Positions 52,672 through 63,056 are shown, counted from the first letter of the stretch. The stretch: DNA of 64,000 bases from Aurantimonas coralicida (GCA_011050685.1 DRFF01000058.1:1-64000); one strand, 5' to 3'. A program made the numbers and translations. The notes: generated from the letters alone by a model not told the origin.

Positions 52672-53351
52672 CCAAGCCCGTCATCATCGCTCCCTCGATC
52701 CTCTCGGCGGATTTCGCGCGCCTCGGCGAAGAGGTCGCGGCGGTCGACAAGGCCGGCGCCGACTGGATCCATCTCGACGTGATGGACGGTCATTTCGTGC
52801 CGAACATCACCTTCGGCCCGCCGATCGTCAAAGCCGTCCGCGGCGCCTCGACGAAGGTGTTCGACTGTCATTTGATGATCGAGCCGTGCGACCCGTATCT
52901 GGAGGCCTTCGCCGAGGCCGGCTGTGATATCATCACGGTCCATGCCGAGGCGACGAAGCATCTCGATCGCTCGCTGCAGGCGATCCGCGCGCTCGGCAAG
53001 AAGGCCGGCGTCTCGCTCAACCCGTCGACCCCGGAAAGCGTCATCCAGTACGTGCTCGACCGGCTCGACCTCGTCCTCCTGATGACGGTCAATCCGGGTT
53101 TCGGCGGGCAGGCCTTCATTCCCTCGGTCATCGACAAGGTGCGCCGGGTCAAGGCGATGATCGGCGACCGCGACATCCATATCGAGATCGACGGCGGCGT
53201 GACGCCTCAGACGGCCCCGCTGGTGGTCGAGGCCGGCGCCGACGTGCTCGTCGCCGGCTCGGCGATCTTCAAGGGGGGCACGCCGGCGCATTACGAAGCC
53301 AACATGAAAGCGATCCGCGCGGCGGCGGGGGCGGTCTCGAAGGCCGCCTGA
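52668..53351 (+). CDS. cbbE: Ribulose-phosphate 3-epimerase
   Basis: Interconverts xylulose 5-phosphate and ribulose 5-phosphate. The 227-residue TIM barrel has [59 protein letters not shown] and [11 protein letters not shown], all family signatures. The ATG overlaps the cbbX stop, and this is the last cbb gene. As the only epimerase seen here it may also serve the pentose phosphate pathway (rpe). Confidence 0.97.
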   Translation: MTKPVIIAPSILSADFARLGEEVAAVDKAGADWIHLDVMDGHFVPNITFGPPIVKAVRGASTKVFDCHLMIEPCDPYLEAFAEAGCDIITVHAEATKHLDRSLQAIRALGKKAGVSLNPSTPESVIQYVLDRLDLVLLMTVNPGFGGQAFIPSVIDKVRRVKAMIGDRDIHIEIDGGVTPQTAPLVVEAGADVLVAGSAIFKGGTPAHYEANMKAIRAAAGAVSKAA

Positions 53352-53426
53352 GTTTCCCGGGCGGGCAATTCATTCTCGCCGCCTGGACGAGCAGATCATC
53401 CATTTGCCTCCACGGTTTTCTGTGAA

Positions 53427-53447
53427 ATAGTGCATGGCGTGCACTAT
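53427..53447. promoter_or_regulatory. Perfect 21-bp palindrome, likely operator
   Basis: ATAGTGCA-TGGCG-TGCACTAT is a perfect 8-bp inverted repeat, 11 bp upstream of the GTG start of the DUF4160 gene. The downstream partner gene encodes a helix-turn-helix protein, so autoregulation through this site is likely. Confidence 0.65.
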
Positions 53448-53458
53448 ATGAGGGGCGC

Positions 53459-53689
53459 GTGCCGACGCTATTCGAGATCGGGAGCCTTCGCATCAGGCTC
53501 TATGCCGGGGATCACAACCCGCCGCATTTTCATGTGGTGACTTCGGACGGAGAGGCGCTCGTCCGGATCGCGGACATGACGATGCTGCGTGGTTCGATCC
53601 GGCGGCGTGATCTCGAAACCGCGCTGGAATGGGCACGCGGGAACCGGAGGCTGTTGGACGATGAATGGCGGCGACTCAATGGCGAATGA
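53459..53689 (+). CDS. DUF4160 domain protein
   Basis: A 76-residue DUF4160 protein of unknown function. The hallmark is IRLYAGDHNPPHFHV near residues 12-26, followed by an acidic/basic helical end (LETALEWARGNRRLLDDEWRRLNGE). The start is a GTG at 53459; no in-frame ATG fits. The gene overlaps the next one by 11 bases. DUF4160 genes commonly sit next to DUF2442 genes, and a toxin-antitoxin-like role has been suspected from this pairing; that is inference. Confidence 0.85.
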   Translation: MPTLFEIGSLRIRLYAGDHNPPHFHVVTSDGEALVRIADMTMLRGSIRRRDLETALEWARGNRRLLDDEWRRLNGE

Positions 53690-54155
53690 AGAGATCGTCT
53701 CGCTCGGGCGGCCTTTGCCGAGGATCGCGTCGGTCGAACCATTGGACGGCCGCCGCGTCCGTATAGCGTGGAGCAGCGGCGTCCGGGCCGGGCAATCTGA
53801 AACGATCGACCTCGGGCCGGTGATCGCCAACCATCGCCATTTCGTGCCACTTCGCGAAAATGACACCTTGTTTCGAAGCCTCAGGCCCGTCGATGACGGG
53901 ACCGGTATCGAATGGGACGAAGGGATCGCCATGAGCGCAGCCCGGATCGAGGCGATCCCGAACCGGTCGATCAGCAATGACGAATTTCGTCATGTGATGG
54001 ATGATCTGGACATGACGCTCGAGGGGATGGCTGCGACCCTCGGGATCGCGCGTCGGAGCGTCGCGGACTATCGCAAGACGAAACCGATCCCGCCGCTCGT
54101 GGCCTTGGCCGTGCGCGGTCTGGTTCTATCGATGGAGTCGCGGTCTTCAGGCTGA
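53679..54155 (+). CDS. DUF2442 protein with C-terminal helix-turn-helix
   Basis: A 158-residue protein with two parts. The N-terminal part (about residues 10-90) is DUF2442-like (RIASVEPLDGRRVRIAWSSG, then IDLGPVIANHRHF and GIEWDEGIAMSAARIEAIP). The C-terminal part (about 105-150) is an XRE-like helix-turn-helix (LDMTLEGMAATLGIARRSVADYRKTKPIP). The start is taken as the ATG at 53679; one at 53661 is also in frame. With the upstream palindrome and the overlapping DUF4160 gene it forms a compact, probably self-regulated pair, as in toxin-antitoxin modules. A simple regulatory pair is the alternative. Confidence 0.8.
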   Translation: MANEEIVSLGRPLPRIASVEPLDGRRVRIAWSSGVRAGQSETIDLGPVIANHRHFVPLRENDTLFRSLRPVDDGTGIEWDEGIAMSAARIEAIPNRSISNDEFRHVMDDLDMTLEGMAATLGIARRSVADYRKTKPIPPLVALAVRGLVLSMESRSSG

Positions 54156-54197
54156 GACACTCCGGCCTACGCCGCGTGGTGAGTGCCCCGGACGGTT

Positions 54198-55026
<829 letters not shown>

Positions 55027-55051
55027 CAAAACCGGCGAAGGGCTAGCCGGG

Positions 55052-55567
55052 TTAGGCCGTGCCACGGGCGGGACGACTATGGGCGATGTTGAATTTTATA
55101 CCGTCCAGCAGTTCGCTGAGATCGGGCCGAGCTGCCGGGCCGTTGGACAGGCAGACCACCTGAATGACGCCATCGGGCCGGACGCAGAACACAGCCGGTT
55201 CGGCAAAGCGCCGATCGGTTTCTTCTGGCGAGAGCGGGTCTGAAATATAGACGCCAAGCTGGCGCATCTGCGGCTCGCTCAGGTCATAGCCGAGGTCAAA
55301 GGTCCAGCCGAACTGGTCAATATCGGCCTGCACCTTGGTCAGCGGATCGGCGGAGACAACGACAATATCAAACCCGGCGGCGTGCCAATCGGCCTGCTGG
55401 GCCTCCAGCCCCGCCAGATATTTCTTGCAGCGGCCGCAATGCTTCCCGCGATAAACCACGAACAGCGTGTGCCGCGCGCGCGCTCCGCCCACGCTGAGCG
55501 TACCACCACCAAATTTGGGAAACGAGATTTGCGGCAGCAGTCCGCCAGCTTCGGGTTTAGCATGCAT
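55052..55567 (-). CDS. Peroxiredoxin-like (AhpC/TSA family) thioredoxin-fold protein
   Basis: A 171-residue thioredoxin-fold protein of the AhpC/TSA type that reduces peroxides or disulfides. It has a CxxC-type motif in VVYRGKHCGRCKKYLAGLE and later VVVSADPLTKVQADIDQF and LGVYISDPLSPEE, PAVFCVRPDG. The usual peroxiredoxin PxxxTxxC is replaced by RGKHCGRC, so it belongs to the redoxin/AhpC-like group rather than a classical Prx. The ATG at 55567 (MHAKPEAGG) has GAGGTG upstream; an ATG at 55591 is possible. It lies in the unique DNA between the two 160-bp direct repeats. Confidence 0.85.
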   Translation of the reverse strand: MHAKPEAGGLLPQISFPKFGGGTLSVGGARARHTLFVVYRGKHCGRCKKYLAGLEAQQADWHAAGFDIVVVSADPLTKVQADIDQFGWTFDLGYDLSEPQMRQLGVYISDPLSPEETDRRFAEPAVFCVRPDGVIQVVCLSNGPAARPDLSELLDGIKFNIAHSRPARGTA

Positions 55568-55722
55568 CGGGCACCTCGGGGTTGGGGGCACCTTGGTTCG
55601 ACACCATCAACAACGTCAGCACAAGCCCTGCAGCGTCACGCTGCCGCGATCGGGGCGGGCAAGTCGGCTAGCCGCGATAGGGCCGGGCCGATACCTCGCC
55701 TTCGGCCGACTGGCTGTAGACA

Positions 55723-55883
55723 GCTCCGGCCGGTCGCGAGCTTGGCTTTTCCAGCATCTCTGCTCCTTCGGCCTTGGGTCGAGGCGCAGCTATGCTCTGG
55801 ATTCGCGGCTGTTAGCAATGGTGCTTTCCACCCGCCCTTGAAGCGCTGCCCTCAGCCTTCTAGACCTGTTCTCGGCAGCGGCG
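55723..55883. repeat. Direct repeat copy 2 (decayed bluB start; promoter region of the acyl-CoA dehydrogenase)
   Basis: Second copy of the 54865-55026 segment. It contains a dead copy of the bluB start codon and first codons on the minus strand and runs into the leader of the acyl-CoA dehydrogenase gene. The ancestral order was probably bluB / shared divergent spacer / acyl-CoA dehydrogenase, before the segment with the peroxiredoxin-like gene was inserted. Confidence 0.9.
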
Positions 55884-55916
55884 CACTCCGGCCGCGGCAG
55901 GGGAGAGGAGACGCCG

Positions 55917-57059
55917 GTGGATTTCGCACTGACCGACGAGCAGAGCCAGATCTTCGCGATGGCGCGGGATTTCGCCGTCGAGAAGATGGCGCCCCACGCG
56001 GCAAGCTGGGAGGACGACAAGGCGTTGCCGCGCGACGTGCTGAAGGAGCTCGCTGGCCTCGGCATGGCGGCGATCGTCGTGCGCGACGATTACGGCTCGG
56101 GCCTGTCGCGGCTCGACGCGGCGCTGATCTTCGAGGCGCTGTCCTATGGCGACCCGTCGGTGTCGGCGTTTTTGTCGATCCACAACATGGTCGCCTGGAT
56201 GATCGACACGTTCGGCTCCGAGGATCAGCGCGCCGAGTGGCTGCCGAAGCTCGGCAACATGGACACGATCGCGAGCTATTGCCTGACCGAACCGGGCTCG
56301 GGCTCGGACGCGGCGGCGCTGCGGACCAGCGCCAGGCCCGACGGCAATGGCTATGTGCTGAACGGCACCAAGAGCTTCATTTCCGGTGCCGGCTTTTCCG
56401 ACCTCTATGTCGTCATGGCGCGGACCGGCGAAGCGGGGCCGAAGGGTATTTCGGCGATCCTGGTCGAGAACGGCGTGGACGGTCTGTCGTTCGGGGCGCA
56501 GGAAAAGAAGATGGGCTGGATCGCCCAGCCGACCGCCGAAGTGCGCTTCGAGGACTGCAAGGTGGCGGGCGGCGCGCTGCTCGGCGAGGAAGGCAAGGGC
56601 TTTGCCTACGCGATGATGGGGCTCGACGGTGGCCGGCTGAACATCTCCGCCTGCGCGCTCGGCGCGGCCCAGGCCGCGCTCGACAAGTCGGTCGCCTACA
56701 TGAAGGAGCGCAAGGCCTTCGGCAAGAATCTGACCGACTTCCAGGCGCTGCAATTCCGGCTCGCCGACATGGAGACCGAATTGCAGGCGGCGCGCATCTT
56801 CCTGCGCCAGGCGGCGTGGAAGCTGGACACCAAGGCGCCGGACGCGACCAAGCACTGCGCCATGGCCAAGCGCTTCGTCACCGACACCAGCTTCAACGTC
56901 GCCAACATGGCGCTGCAACTGCATGGCGGTTACGGCTATCTCGCCGACTATGGCATCGAGAAGATCGTGAGGGATCTGCGCGTCCACCAGATTCTCGAGG
57001 GCACCAACGAGATCATGCGGATGATCACCGCCCGCGCGCTTCTGGCCGAGCACGGATGA
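55917..57059 (+). CDS. Acyl-CoA dehydrogenase (isobutyryl-CoA dehydrogenase-like)
   Basis: An FAD enzyme that introduces the double bond into acyl-CoA. Context indicates isobutyryl-CoA, the valine-derived substrate. The 380-residue protein has YCLTEPGSGSDAAAL, KSFISGAG, KKMGWIAQPTAEVRFEDC and the C-terminal LQLHGGYGYLADYGIEKIVRDLR and ILEGTNEIMRMI. The catalytic base is the Glu of the EGTNE motif. The start is a GTG at 55917 with GGAGAGGAG upstream. It overlaps the next gene in ATGA. Other short branched-chain substrates cannot be excluded. Confidence 0.9.
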   Translation: MDFALTDEQSQIFAMARDFAVEKMAPHAASWEDDKALPRDVLKELAGLGMAAIVVRDDYGSGLSRLDAALIFEALSYGDPSVSAFLSIHNMVAWMIDTFGSEDQRAEWLPKLGNMDTIASYCLTEPGSGSDAAALRTSARPDGNGYVLNGTKSFISGAGFSDLYVVMARTGEAGPKGISAILVENGVDGLSFGAQEKKMGWIAQPTAEVRFEDCKVAGGALLGEEGKGFAYAMMGLDGGRLNISACALGAAQAALDKSVAYMKERKAFGKNLTDFQALQFRLADMETELQAARIFLRQAAWKLDTKAPDATKHCAMAKRFVTDTSFNVANMALQLHGGYGYLADYGIEKIVRDLRVHQILEGTNEIMRMITARALLAEHG

Positions 57060-58126
57060 GCGCGATGCGGGACGCAACGACGACCGGCGACGTACTGATC
57101 CGGGTCGAGGGTTGGGCCGGGCGGATCACGCTGAACCGGCCGAAGGCGCTCAACGCGCTGACCTGGGAGATGGCGCGGGCGATCGAGGCGGCGTTGCGCG
57201 AATGGGCGGTGGACGACGCCGTGGCGCTGGTGATCATCGACGCGGCCGGCGAGCGGGCATTCTGTGCCGGCGGCGACATCGCCGAACTTTACCAGCGCGG
57301 CCGCGCTGGCGAGTTCGCCTATGGCCAGCGCTTCTGGGCCGAGGAATACCGGCTGAACCGGCTGATCGCGCATTATGACAAGCCCTATGTCGCGGTGATG
57401 GACGGCATCGTCATGGGCGGCGGCGTTGGACTGGCGGCCCATGGCGGCCACCGCATCGTGACCGAACGCTCGATGGTGGCGATGCCCGAATGCGGCATCG
57501 GTCTCGTGCCCGACGTCGGCGGCTCGCTGATCCTGGCGACGGCGCCGGGGCGGCTCGGCGAATATCTCGGCACGACCGGCTTTCGCATGGGCCCCGCCGA
57601 CGCGATCCTCGCCGGTTTCGCGGATGTTTACGTGCCGTCCGAGCGCTTGGCCGACCTCGTTGCCCGGCTGGTCGAGACAGGCGATCCGGCGGTGATCGAC
57701 GCCTTCGCCGAGATGCCGCCCGAAGGTGAGCTGGCCGGGCGGCGCGGGGCGATCGACGCCTTGTTCGGCGCGTCCTCCGCCGCCGCGATCGTCGCCGGGC
57801 TGGAAGCCGACGGCGGCGAATTCGCTGAAACGACGCTCAAGACGCTCCGGCGCGGTTCGCCGATCTCGGTGGCGGCGACGTTGGCGATCCTGCGCGCGGT
57901 GCGCGACGACCCGACAATCGAGAACGCGCTGATACGCGAATACCGCTTCACCTTCCGCAGCCAACAGGAGGGTGACTTCCTCGAAGGCATCCGCGCGGCG
58001 GTCATCGACAAGGACCGCCAGCCGCGGTGGTCGGTGGCACGCATCGAGGATCTGCCGCGGGAGCGGGTGGATGCGATCTTGGCGCCGCTCGGCGATAACG
58101 AACTCACATGGGAGGAACGGGCATGA
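57056..58126 (+). CDS. 3-hydroxyisobutyryl-CoA hydrolase / enoyl-CoA hydratase-isomerase
   Basis: A 356-residue crotonase-fold protein that releases 3-hydroxyisobutyrate from its CoA ester in valine breakdown. It shows ITLNRPKALNALTWEM, FCAGGDIAELYQ, the oxyanion region GIVMGGGVGLAAHG and MPECGIGLVPDVGGS, with a C-terminal extension beyond 260 residues typical of HIBCH hydrolases. The start at 57056 overlaps the preceding stop (ATGA); an ATG at 57065 is possible. It is coupled to mmsB by another ATGA overlap. Confidence 0.93.
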   Translation: MSAMRDATTTGDVLIRVEGWAGRITLNRPKALNALTWEMARAIEAALREWAVDDAVALVIIDAAGERAFCAGGDIAELYQRGRAGEFAYGQRFWAEEYRLNRLIAHYDKPYVAVMDGIVMGGGVGLAAHGGHRIVTERSMVAMPECGIGLVPDVGGSLILATAPGRLGEYLGTTGFRMGPADAILAGFADVYVPSERLADLVARLVETGDPAVIDAFAEMPPEGELAGRRGAIDALFGASSAAAIVAGLEADGGEFAETTLKTLRRGSPISVAATLAILRAVRDDPTIENALIREYRFTFRSQQEGDFLEGIRAAVIDKDRQPRWSVARIEDLPRERVDAILAPLGDNELTWEERA

Positions 58127-58986
58127 GGATCGGCTTCATCGGTCTCGGCAATATGGGCGCGCCGATGGCGAAGAACCTCGCGAAGGCTGGCCACGAGGTG
58201 ACCGGCTTCGATCCGGCGGGGGTCGCGGTCGAGGGCGTTGCGTCGGCGGATTCCGCCAAGGGCGCGGCGCGGAACATGGACGCCGTGATCACCATGCTGC
58301 CGAACGGCGCGATCGTCCGGTCCGTTCATGCCGGCATCGTCAAGGTCGCCGACAAGGGCGCGCTGATCATCGATTGCTCGACCGTCGACGTCGACAGCGC
58401 TCGTGCGGTGCATAAGCTCGCTGAGGATGCGGGGCTTTTATCGCTCGACGCACCGGTCTCCGGCGGCACCGGCGGGGCCGAGGCCGGCACGCTGACCTTC
58501 ATGGTCGGCGGCGGCGAGGACGCCTTTGCCAAGGGCAGACCGCTGTTCGACATCATGGGCCAGAAGGCGGTGCATTGCGGCGCGGCCGGCGCCGGGCAGG
58601 CGGCGAAGATCTGCAACAACATGATCCTGGGTATTTCGATGATCGGCGTCTGCGAGGCGTTTCATCTCGCCGACAAGCTCGGCCTCGACCGGCAGGCGAT
58701 GTTCGACGTCGCCTCGACCTCGTCGGGCTCGTGCTGGTCGATCAACACCTATTGCCCGGCGCCCGGCATCGGACCGAAAAGCCCGGCCGACAACGATTAC
58801 AAGCCCGGTTTCGCCGCCGATCTGATGCTCAAGGATCTGAATCTGTCGCAGGAAGCGGCCGAAAGCGCCGGCGCGACCACCGAACTCGGCCGCCACGCTC
58901 GCGACATCTACGACGCTTTCGTCGATTCGGGCGGTGGCAGGGGGCGTGACTTTTCCGCGATTCTGGACAAGCTGTCGAAGGGCTGA
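58123..58986 (+). CDS. mmsB: 3-hydroxyisobutyrate dehydrogenase
   Basis: Oxidises 3-hydroxyisobutyrate to methylmalonate semialdehyde with NAD. The 287-residue protein has the Rossmann motif RIGFIGLGNMGAPMAKNL at the N terminus, DAPVSGGTGGAEAGTL with the substrate-binding loop, and GAAGAGQAAKICNNMILG with the catalytic Lys. The ATG at 58123 overlaps the upstream stop. It is third in the valine operon; the methylmalonate-semialdehyde dehydrogenase expected next (mmsA) is absent here. Confidence 0.96.
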   Translation: MRIGFIGLGNMGAPMAKNLAKAGHEVTGFDPAGVAVEGVASADSAKGAARNMDAVITMLPNGAIVRSVHAGIVKVADKGALIIDCSTVDVDSARAVHKLAEDAGLLSLDAPVSGGTGGAEAGTLTFMVGGGEDAFAKGRPLFDIMGQKAVHCGAAGAGQAAKICNNMILGISMIGVCEAFHLADKLGLDRQAMFDVASTSSGSCWSINTYCPAPGIGPKSPADNDYKPGFAADLMLKDLNLSQEAAESAGATTELGRHARDIYDAFVDSGGGRGRDFSAILDKLSKG

Positions 58987-59151
58987 GGCGGAGATGGGAG
59001 AGGCAGGACGGGCATGTGCGCCCTCAGTTGCTCTCCCCCGCTTTCATCAGCCGAGCACACTCCGCCGATGGTAGTCGCCGAAGGATTTGTCGACCGCAGG
59101 AAGCGCTCGCTGGAGGACGCGTGGTACTGAGCACGAGATCCATTCCCGAAA

Positions 59152-59835
59152 CGATGCACGGCGTTTTGCTGACCGGGGCACGGCGGGCTCGACAAGCTGG
59201 ACTATCGCACCGATCTGACCGTGCCGAGGCCGGGCGCGGGTGAGGTCCTGATCCGCGTGCATGCCGCCGGGGTCAACAACACCGACATCAACACCCGCAC
59301 GGGCTGGTACTCCAAGGCTGTCACCGGTGCGTCCGGCGGCGTCGGCATGGCCGCCGTCCAATTGGCGCGGTTGCGGGGAGCGCATATCGTCGCGCAGGCA
59401 AGCGCCAGCAAGGCCGGGGCCGTGCATGCGGCGGGAGCGGACGAAGTCGTCGATCGCGACGCCGATCTGCTGACATATCCTGGTGCGCGGAGCATCGACG
59501 TCGTGGTCGATGTTGTGGCCGGGCCGGGTTTCCCGACCTCGATTGCACTGTTGAAGCGCGGTGGCCGCTACGTCACTGCGGGGGCGATCGCCGGACCTAT
59601 CGTCGAACTCGACGTACGTGATCTGTATCTACTAAAGGATCTGACCCTTTTCGGCAGCACCTACCAACCGGCGTCCGTCTTCTCGGCGATCGTCGATCAT
59701 GTGAATGCCGGCAGGCTGCGGCCGCTGGTCTCGAAGACCTATCCGCTTTCGGAGATCCGCCGCGCGCAGGATGCCTTCATGGCCAAGACCTATCCGGGAA
59801 AAATCGTTCTGATCCCGCCAGCGGACGATGCATGA
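59152..59835 (+). pseudogene. Degenerate zinc-type alcohol dehydrogenase / quinone oxidoreductase
   Basis: The remains of an MDR-family NADPH:quinone reductase or alcohol dehydrogenase. The N terminus (MHGVLLTG) is separated from the rest by a one-base frameshift near 59178, where a GGGG run has probably gained one G: the other frame continues GLDKLDYRTDLTVPRPGAGE. The text then jumps from NTRTGWYSKAV straight to TGASGGVGMAAVQLA, skipping roughly 120 residues of catalytic domain, an internal deletion. The Rossmann part to DDA at 59835 is intact. An open frame from a GTG at 59221 gives 204 residues, but it lacks the catalytic half. Confidence 0.8.
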
Positions 59836-59883
59836 AGATGACCGATTTCCGCGTCTATTAAATCACCTTTTCGCCGGCGGATC

Positions 59884-59955
59884 GGCGATGCGATCGCCGC
59901 GCGCAATATCCACGCGGCGATCCATGACGGTTTGCGCTATGGCCGGCTGATCTAA
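59884..59955 (+). pseudogene. Short C-terminal coding remnant
   Basis: A sense-like tail, DAIAARNIHAAIHDGLRYGRLI followed by a stop, with no start codon and an interrupted frame upstream (MKMTDFRVY stops at 59860). It looks like the last residues of a lost gene. I cannot name the family with confidence. Confidence 0.4.
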
Positions 59956-59962
59956 GCCGGCC
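59941..59962. terminator. Short hairpin between the pseudogene remnant and the DUF305 gene
   Basis: GGCCGGC-TGATCTAA-GCCGGCC, a 7-bp perfect stem, with GCGCGTTTTG following on the plus strand. It may end transcription on either side; the T-run is short and separated from the stem. Confidence 0.35.
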
Positions 59963-59977
59963 GGCGGGCGCGTTTTG

Positions 59978-60472
59978 TTACTTACCGTCTTTTTCCGGGG
60001 TGGCCTTCGGCCCGCCGTTGAGATCGGCAATGAGCGCTTTCATCTCGGCGATCTCGAGCACCTGTGCCTTGATGATCTCGTCGGCGAGCTTGCGAACGCG
60101 AGGGTCGGTGATCTGCGCCCGCTCGCTGGTCAGGATGGCGATGGAGTGGTGGGGGATCATCGCTTCCATGTAATCGACGTCATCGACCGTCACCTGGCTC
60201 CGCACCAGATAGAGCACGGCCGCGAAGGCCAGGAACGCGCCGACGAAGATGCCGATATTCGCGCCCTTATTCGGAAACATTCCGATCATGAAGGCCAGCA
60301 TCACCACGACCATGGTCGACCCCATCAACAAGGCGACGTAGCCGCGCGTCTCGCTGAAGAACGCATGATCGATGATGTCGTAGCTTTCGAGATAGGTAAT
60401 GCCGAACATCAGAACAACGGACGTTGCGACCATGAGGAACAGTTTAAGATAGGGAGACACAGGTTGTTTCAC
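59978..60472 (-). CDS. DUF305 membrane protein
   Basis: A 164-residue protein with three N-terminal hydrophobic segments (about residues 8-25, 43-65 and 71-92) and a C-terminal DUF305 part with DYMEAMIPHHSIAILTSERA and VRKLADEIIKAQVLEIAEMK. The HH and Met residues suggest metal binding; DUF305 proteins are frequently linked to copper resistance. It lies 46 bp downstream of copA on the same strand, so it is likely part of the copper-induced transcript. Its exact role is unknown. Confidence 0.85.
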   Translation of the reverse strand: MKQPVSPYLKLFLMVATSVVLMFGITYLESYDIIDHAFFSETRGYVALLMGSTMVVVMLAFMIGMFPNKGANIGIFVGAFLAFAAVLYLVRSQVTVDDVDYMEAMIPHHSIAILTSERAQITDPRVRKLADEIIKAQVLEIAEMKALIADLNGGPKATPEKDGK

Positions 60473-60518
60473 TTTCTACTATGAGGATGCAAGGATATGG
60501 TTGCGAATTAGGTGTCGA

Positions 60519-63056
60519 TTATCGGGCGTCAAGACGGACCGACCTGAGCCTCAGCGCGTTGCCGATGACCGAGACCGACGACAGGCTCATCGCCGCCGCC
60601 GCGAAGACCGGCGAGATCAGGATGCCCAGGAACGGGTAGAGGATGCCCGCCGCGATCGGCACGCCGGCGGTATTGTAGATCATCGCGAAGAACAGGTTCT
60701 GCTTGATGTTGCGCATGGTCGCCTGGGACAGCCGCCGGGCCCGCACGATACCGTCGAGATTGCCCTTCACCAGGGTGATGCCAGCGCTCTCGATGGCGAC
60801 GTCGGCGCCGGTGCCCATGGCGATGCCGACATCGGCCTGAGCCAGAGCCGGGGCGTCGTTGACGCCGTCGCCGGCCATCGCCACCTTGCGCCCCTCGCCC
60901 TGCAGTTCCTTGATGATGCGGGCCTTGTCCTCGGGCAGCACTTCGGCGCGAATCTCGTCGATGCCGAGCTGTCCGGCGATCGCCTTGGCCGTGCGCTCAT
61001 TGTCGCCGGTGGCCATGACGATGCGGAATCCCTCCGCGTGCAGCGCCTTGATCGCCGCCGGTGTTGTCTCCTTCATCGGATCGGCGACGCTGACGAGCCC
61101 TGCGATCGTTCCCTCGACGACGACGAACATCACCGTCTCGCCCTGATCGCGGCGGGCATTGGCGGTCTCGATCAACGCGGCCCCGTCGAGCCCGAGTTCT
61201 GTCATGAAACGGCTGTTGCCGAGCGCCACCGCCTTGCCGTCGACGACGCCCTTCACCCCCATGCCGGTGACCGCCTCGAAATCGTCGGCGCTAACCATCT
61301 CGACGCCCCGTTCCTCGGCCCCGGCGACGATTGCCTCGGCGAGCGGATGTTCGGAGCCGCGTTCCAGCGAGGCGGCGAGGCGCAGCACCTCGGCCTCGTC
61401 ATGGCCGGCTTCCGGCAGCACCGCGACCAGGCGCGGCTTGCCCTCGGTCAGCGTGCCTGTCTTGTCGACGATCAGCGTGTCGACCTTGGCGAAGCGCTCC
61501 AGTGCCTCGGCGTTCTTGATCAGGACACCGGCCTGGGCGCCGCGCCCGGTCGCCGTCATGATCGACATCGGCGTGGCGAGACCCAGCGCGCAGGGGCAGG
61601 CGATGATCAACACCGCGACCGCCGAGACCAGGGCGTAGGCCAGTGCTGGCTCCGGCCCGAAAATGGCCCAACTGATGAACGCGATGACCGCGACCGCGAT
61701 CACAGCCGGGACGAAATAGCCCGCCACCGCATCGGCGAGCTTCTGGATCGGCGCGCGCGAGCGCTGGGCATTGGCGACCATCTCGACGATCTGGCTGAGC
61801 ATCGTGTCCTTGCCGACGCGCTTTGCCTCGATCACCAGACTGCCATTCTTGTTGATGGTTGCGCCGGTGACCTTGTCTCCCGGCGTCTTCTCCACCGGGA
61901 TCGGTTCGCCGGTGAGCATCGATTCGTCGATCGAGGAGCGGCCGTCGACGACTGTGCCGTCGACCGGCACCTTGTCGCCGGGGCGCACGCGCAGCCGGTC
62001 GCCAAGCACGACCTCTTCGAGCGGAATCTCTTCCTCGGTGCCGTTCGGGCGGATCACCCGCGCCGTCTTGGCGGCGAGGTCGAGCAGCGCACGGATTGCC
62101 GAGCCGGTGCGCTCGCGAGCGCGCAGTTCGAGGATCTGACCGAGCAGGACCAGGACGACGATCACCGCGCCGGCCTCGAAATAGACGCCGACCGTGCCGT
62201 CGGCGGTGCGGAAGCCGGCTGGGAAGATCTGGGGGAACAGCACGGCAACGACGCTGAACAGATAGGCTGCCAACACGCCCATGCCGATCAGGCTGAACAT
62301 GTTGAGGTTCATTGTCTTGAAGGATTTGTAGCCGCGCACCAGGAACGGCCAGCCGGCCCACAGGATGACCGGCGTGGCGAGAACCAGCTCGATCCACGCT
62401 GCCAGATATTCGCCGGTCCAGCCCCGCACCGCGAGGCCGACATATTCGCCCATCGCGACGATCAGCAGCGGGACCGTCAGCACCGCGCCGACCCAAAAGC
62501 GGCGGGTGAAGTCCACGAGTTCGGGATTGGGCCCTTCCTCACCGGTGGGAACGCCCATCGGCTCCAGCGCCATGCCGCAGATCGGGCAGTCGTCGGGATG
62601 ATCCTCGACGATCTCGGGATGCATCGGGCAGGTGTACATCGTGCCTTCCGGCATCGGCTCCGGGGCAGGCCGATCGCCGAGATATTTCTCGGGCTCGGCC
62701 TCGAATTTCTCGTGGCAGCGCTGCGAGCAGAAATAGAAGCGCTCGCCCTGATGCTTGGCCATGTGCTTGGCGGTCGCCCGCTCGACGGTCATGCCGCACA
62801 CCGGATCCTTGGCGGTGACATAGTCTTCCGGCGCCGCCTGGAATTTCGTGCGGCAGCCCTCGCTGCAGAAGTGGAACGTGTGACCGCCGTAAAGCGCGGA
62901 TGGCTTGCCGGCCTCGGGATCGACCGTCATTCCGCAGACCGGATCGCGGAACAGGGCGGCGTCGGCAGTGGTTTCCGGGGCGGAGGGTTCACGATGATCG
63001 TGGGCGTGATCGCCGTGCGGGGCGGCGATTGCGTCGCGAGTGTCGGTGTCGGACAT
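60519..63056 (-). CDS. copA: Copper-exporting P-type ATPase with N-terminal YHS domains
   Basis: A P1B-type ATPase that pumps copper out of the cytoplasm. The 845-residue protein has a His/Asp-rich tail, then two YHS-type metal domains ([22 protein letters not shown]; then [21 protein letters not shown]), a heavy-metal-binding stretch ([22 protein letters not shown]), eight membrane segments, TGEPIPVEK, the CPC motif in [13 protein letters not shown] (about residue 485), the phosphorylation site [11 protein letters not shown] (about 530), HP in [10 protein letters not shown], and [22 protein letters not shown]. The usual GMTCxxC HMA domain is absent. A CueR-type promoter at 63118-63148 supports copper as substrate. 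Confidence 0.93.
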   Translation of the reverse strand: MSDTDTRDAIAAPHGDHAHDHREPSAPETTADAALFRDPVCGMTVDPEAGKPSALYGGHTFHFCSEGCRTKFQAAPEDYVTAKDPVCGMTVERATAKHMAKHQGERFYFCSQRCHEKFEAEPEKYLGDRPAPEPMPEGTMYTCPMHPEIVEDHPDDCPICGMALEPMGVPTGEEGPNPELVDFTRRFWVGAVLTVPLLIVAMGEYVGLAVRGWTGEYLAAWIELVLATPVILWAGWPFLVRGYKSFKTMNLNMFSLIGMGVLAAYLFSVVAVLFPQIFPAGFRTADGTVGVYFEAGAVIVVLVLLGQILELRARERTGSAIRALLDLAAKTARVIRPNGTEEEIPLEEVVLGDRLRVRPGDKVPVDGTVVDGRSSIDESMLTGEPIPVEKTPGDKVTGATINKNGSLVIEAKRVGKDTMLSQIVEMVANAQRSRAPIQKLADAVAGYFVPAVIAVAVIAFISWAIFGPEPALAYALVSAVAVLIIACPCALGLATPMSIMTATGRGAQAGVLIKNAEALERFAKVDTLIVDKTGTLTEGKPRLVAVLPEAGHDEAEVLRLAASLERGSEHPLAEAIVAGAEERGVEMVSADDFEAVTGMGVKGVVDGKAVALGNSRFMTELGLDGAALIETANARRDQGETVMFVVVEGTIAGLVSVADPMKETTPAAIKALHAEGFRIVMATGDNERTAKAIAGQLGIDEIRAEVLPEDKARIIKELQGEGRKVAMAGDGVNDAPALAQADVGIAMGTGADVAIESAGITLVKGNLDGIVRARRLSQATMRNIKQNLFFAMIYNTAGVPIAAGILYPFLGILISPVFAAAAMSLSSVSVIGNALRLRSVRLDAR

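Noticed and set aside
55382-57055. A long N-terminal extension of the 3-hydroxyisobutyryl-CoA hydrolase frame
   Set aside because: The frame stays open by chance through the acyl-CoA dehydrogenase gene. The real start is the ATG in the ATGA overlap at 57056.
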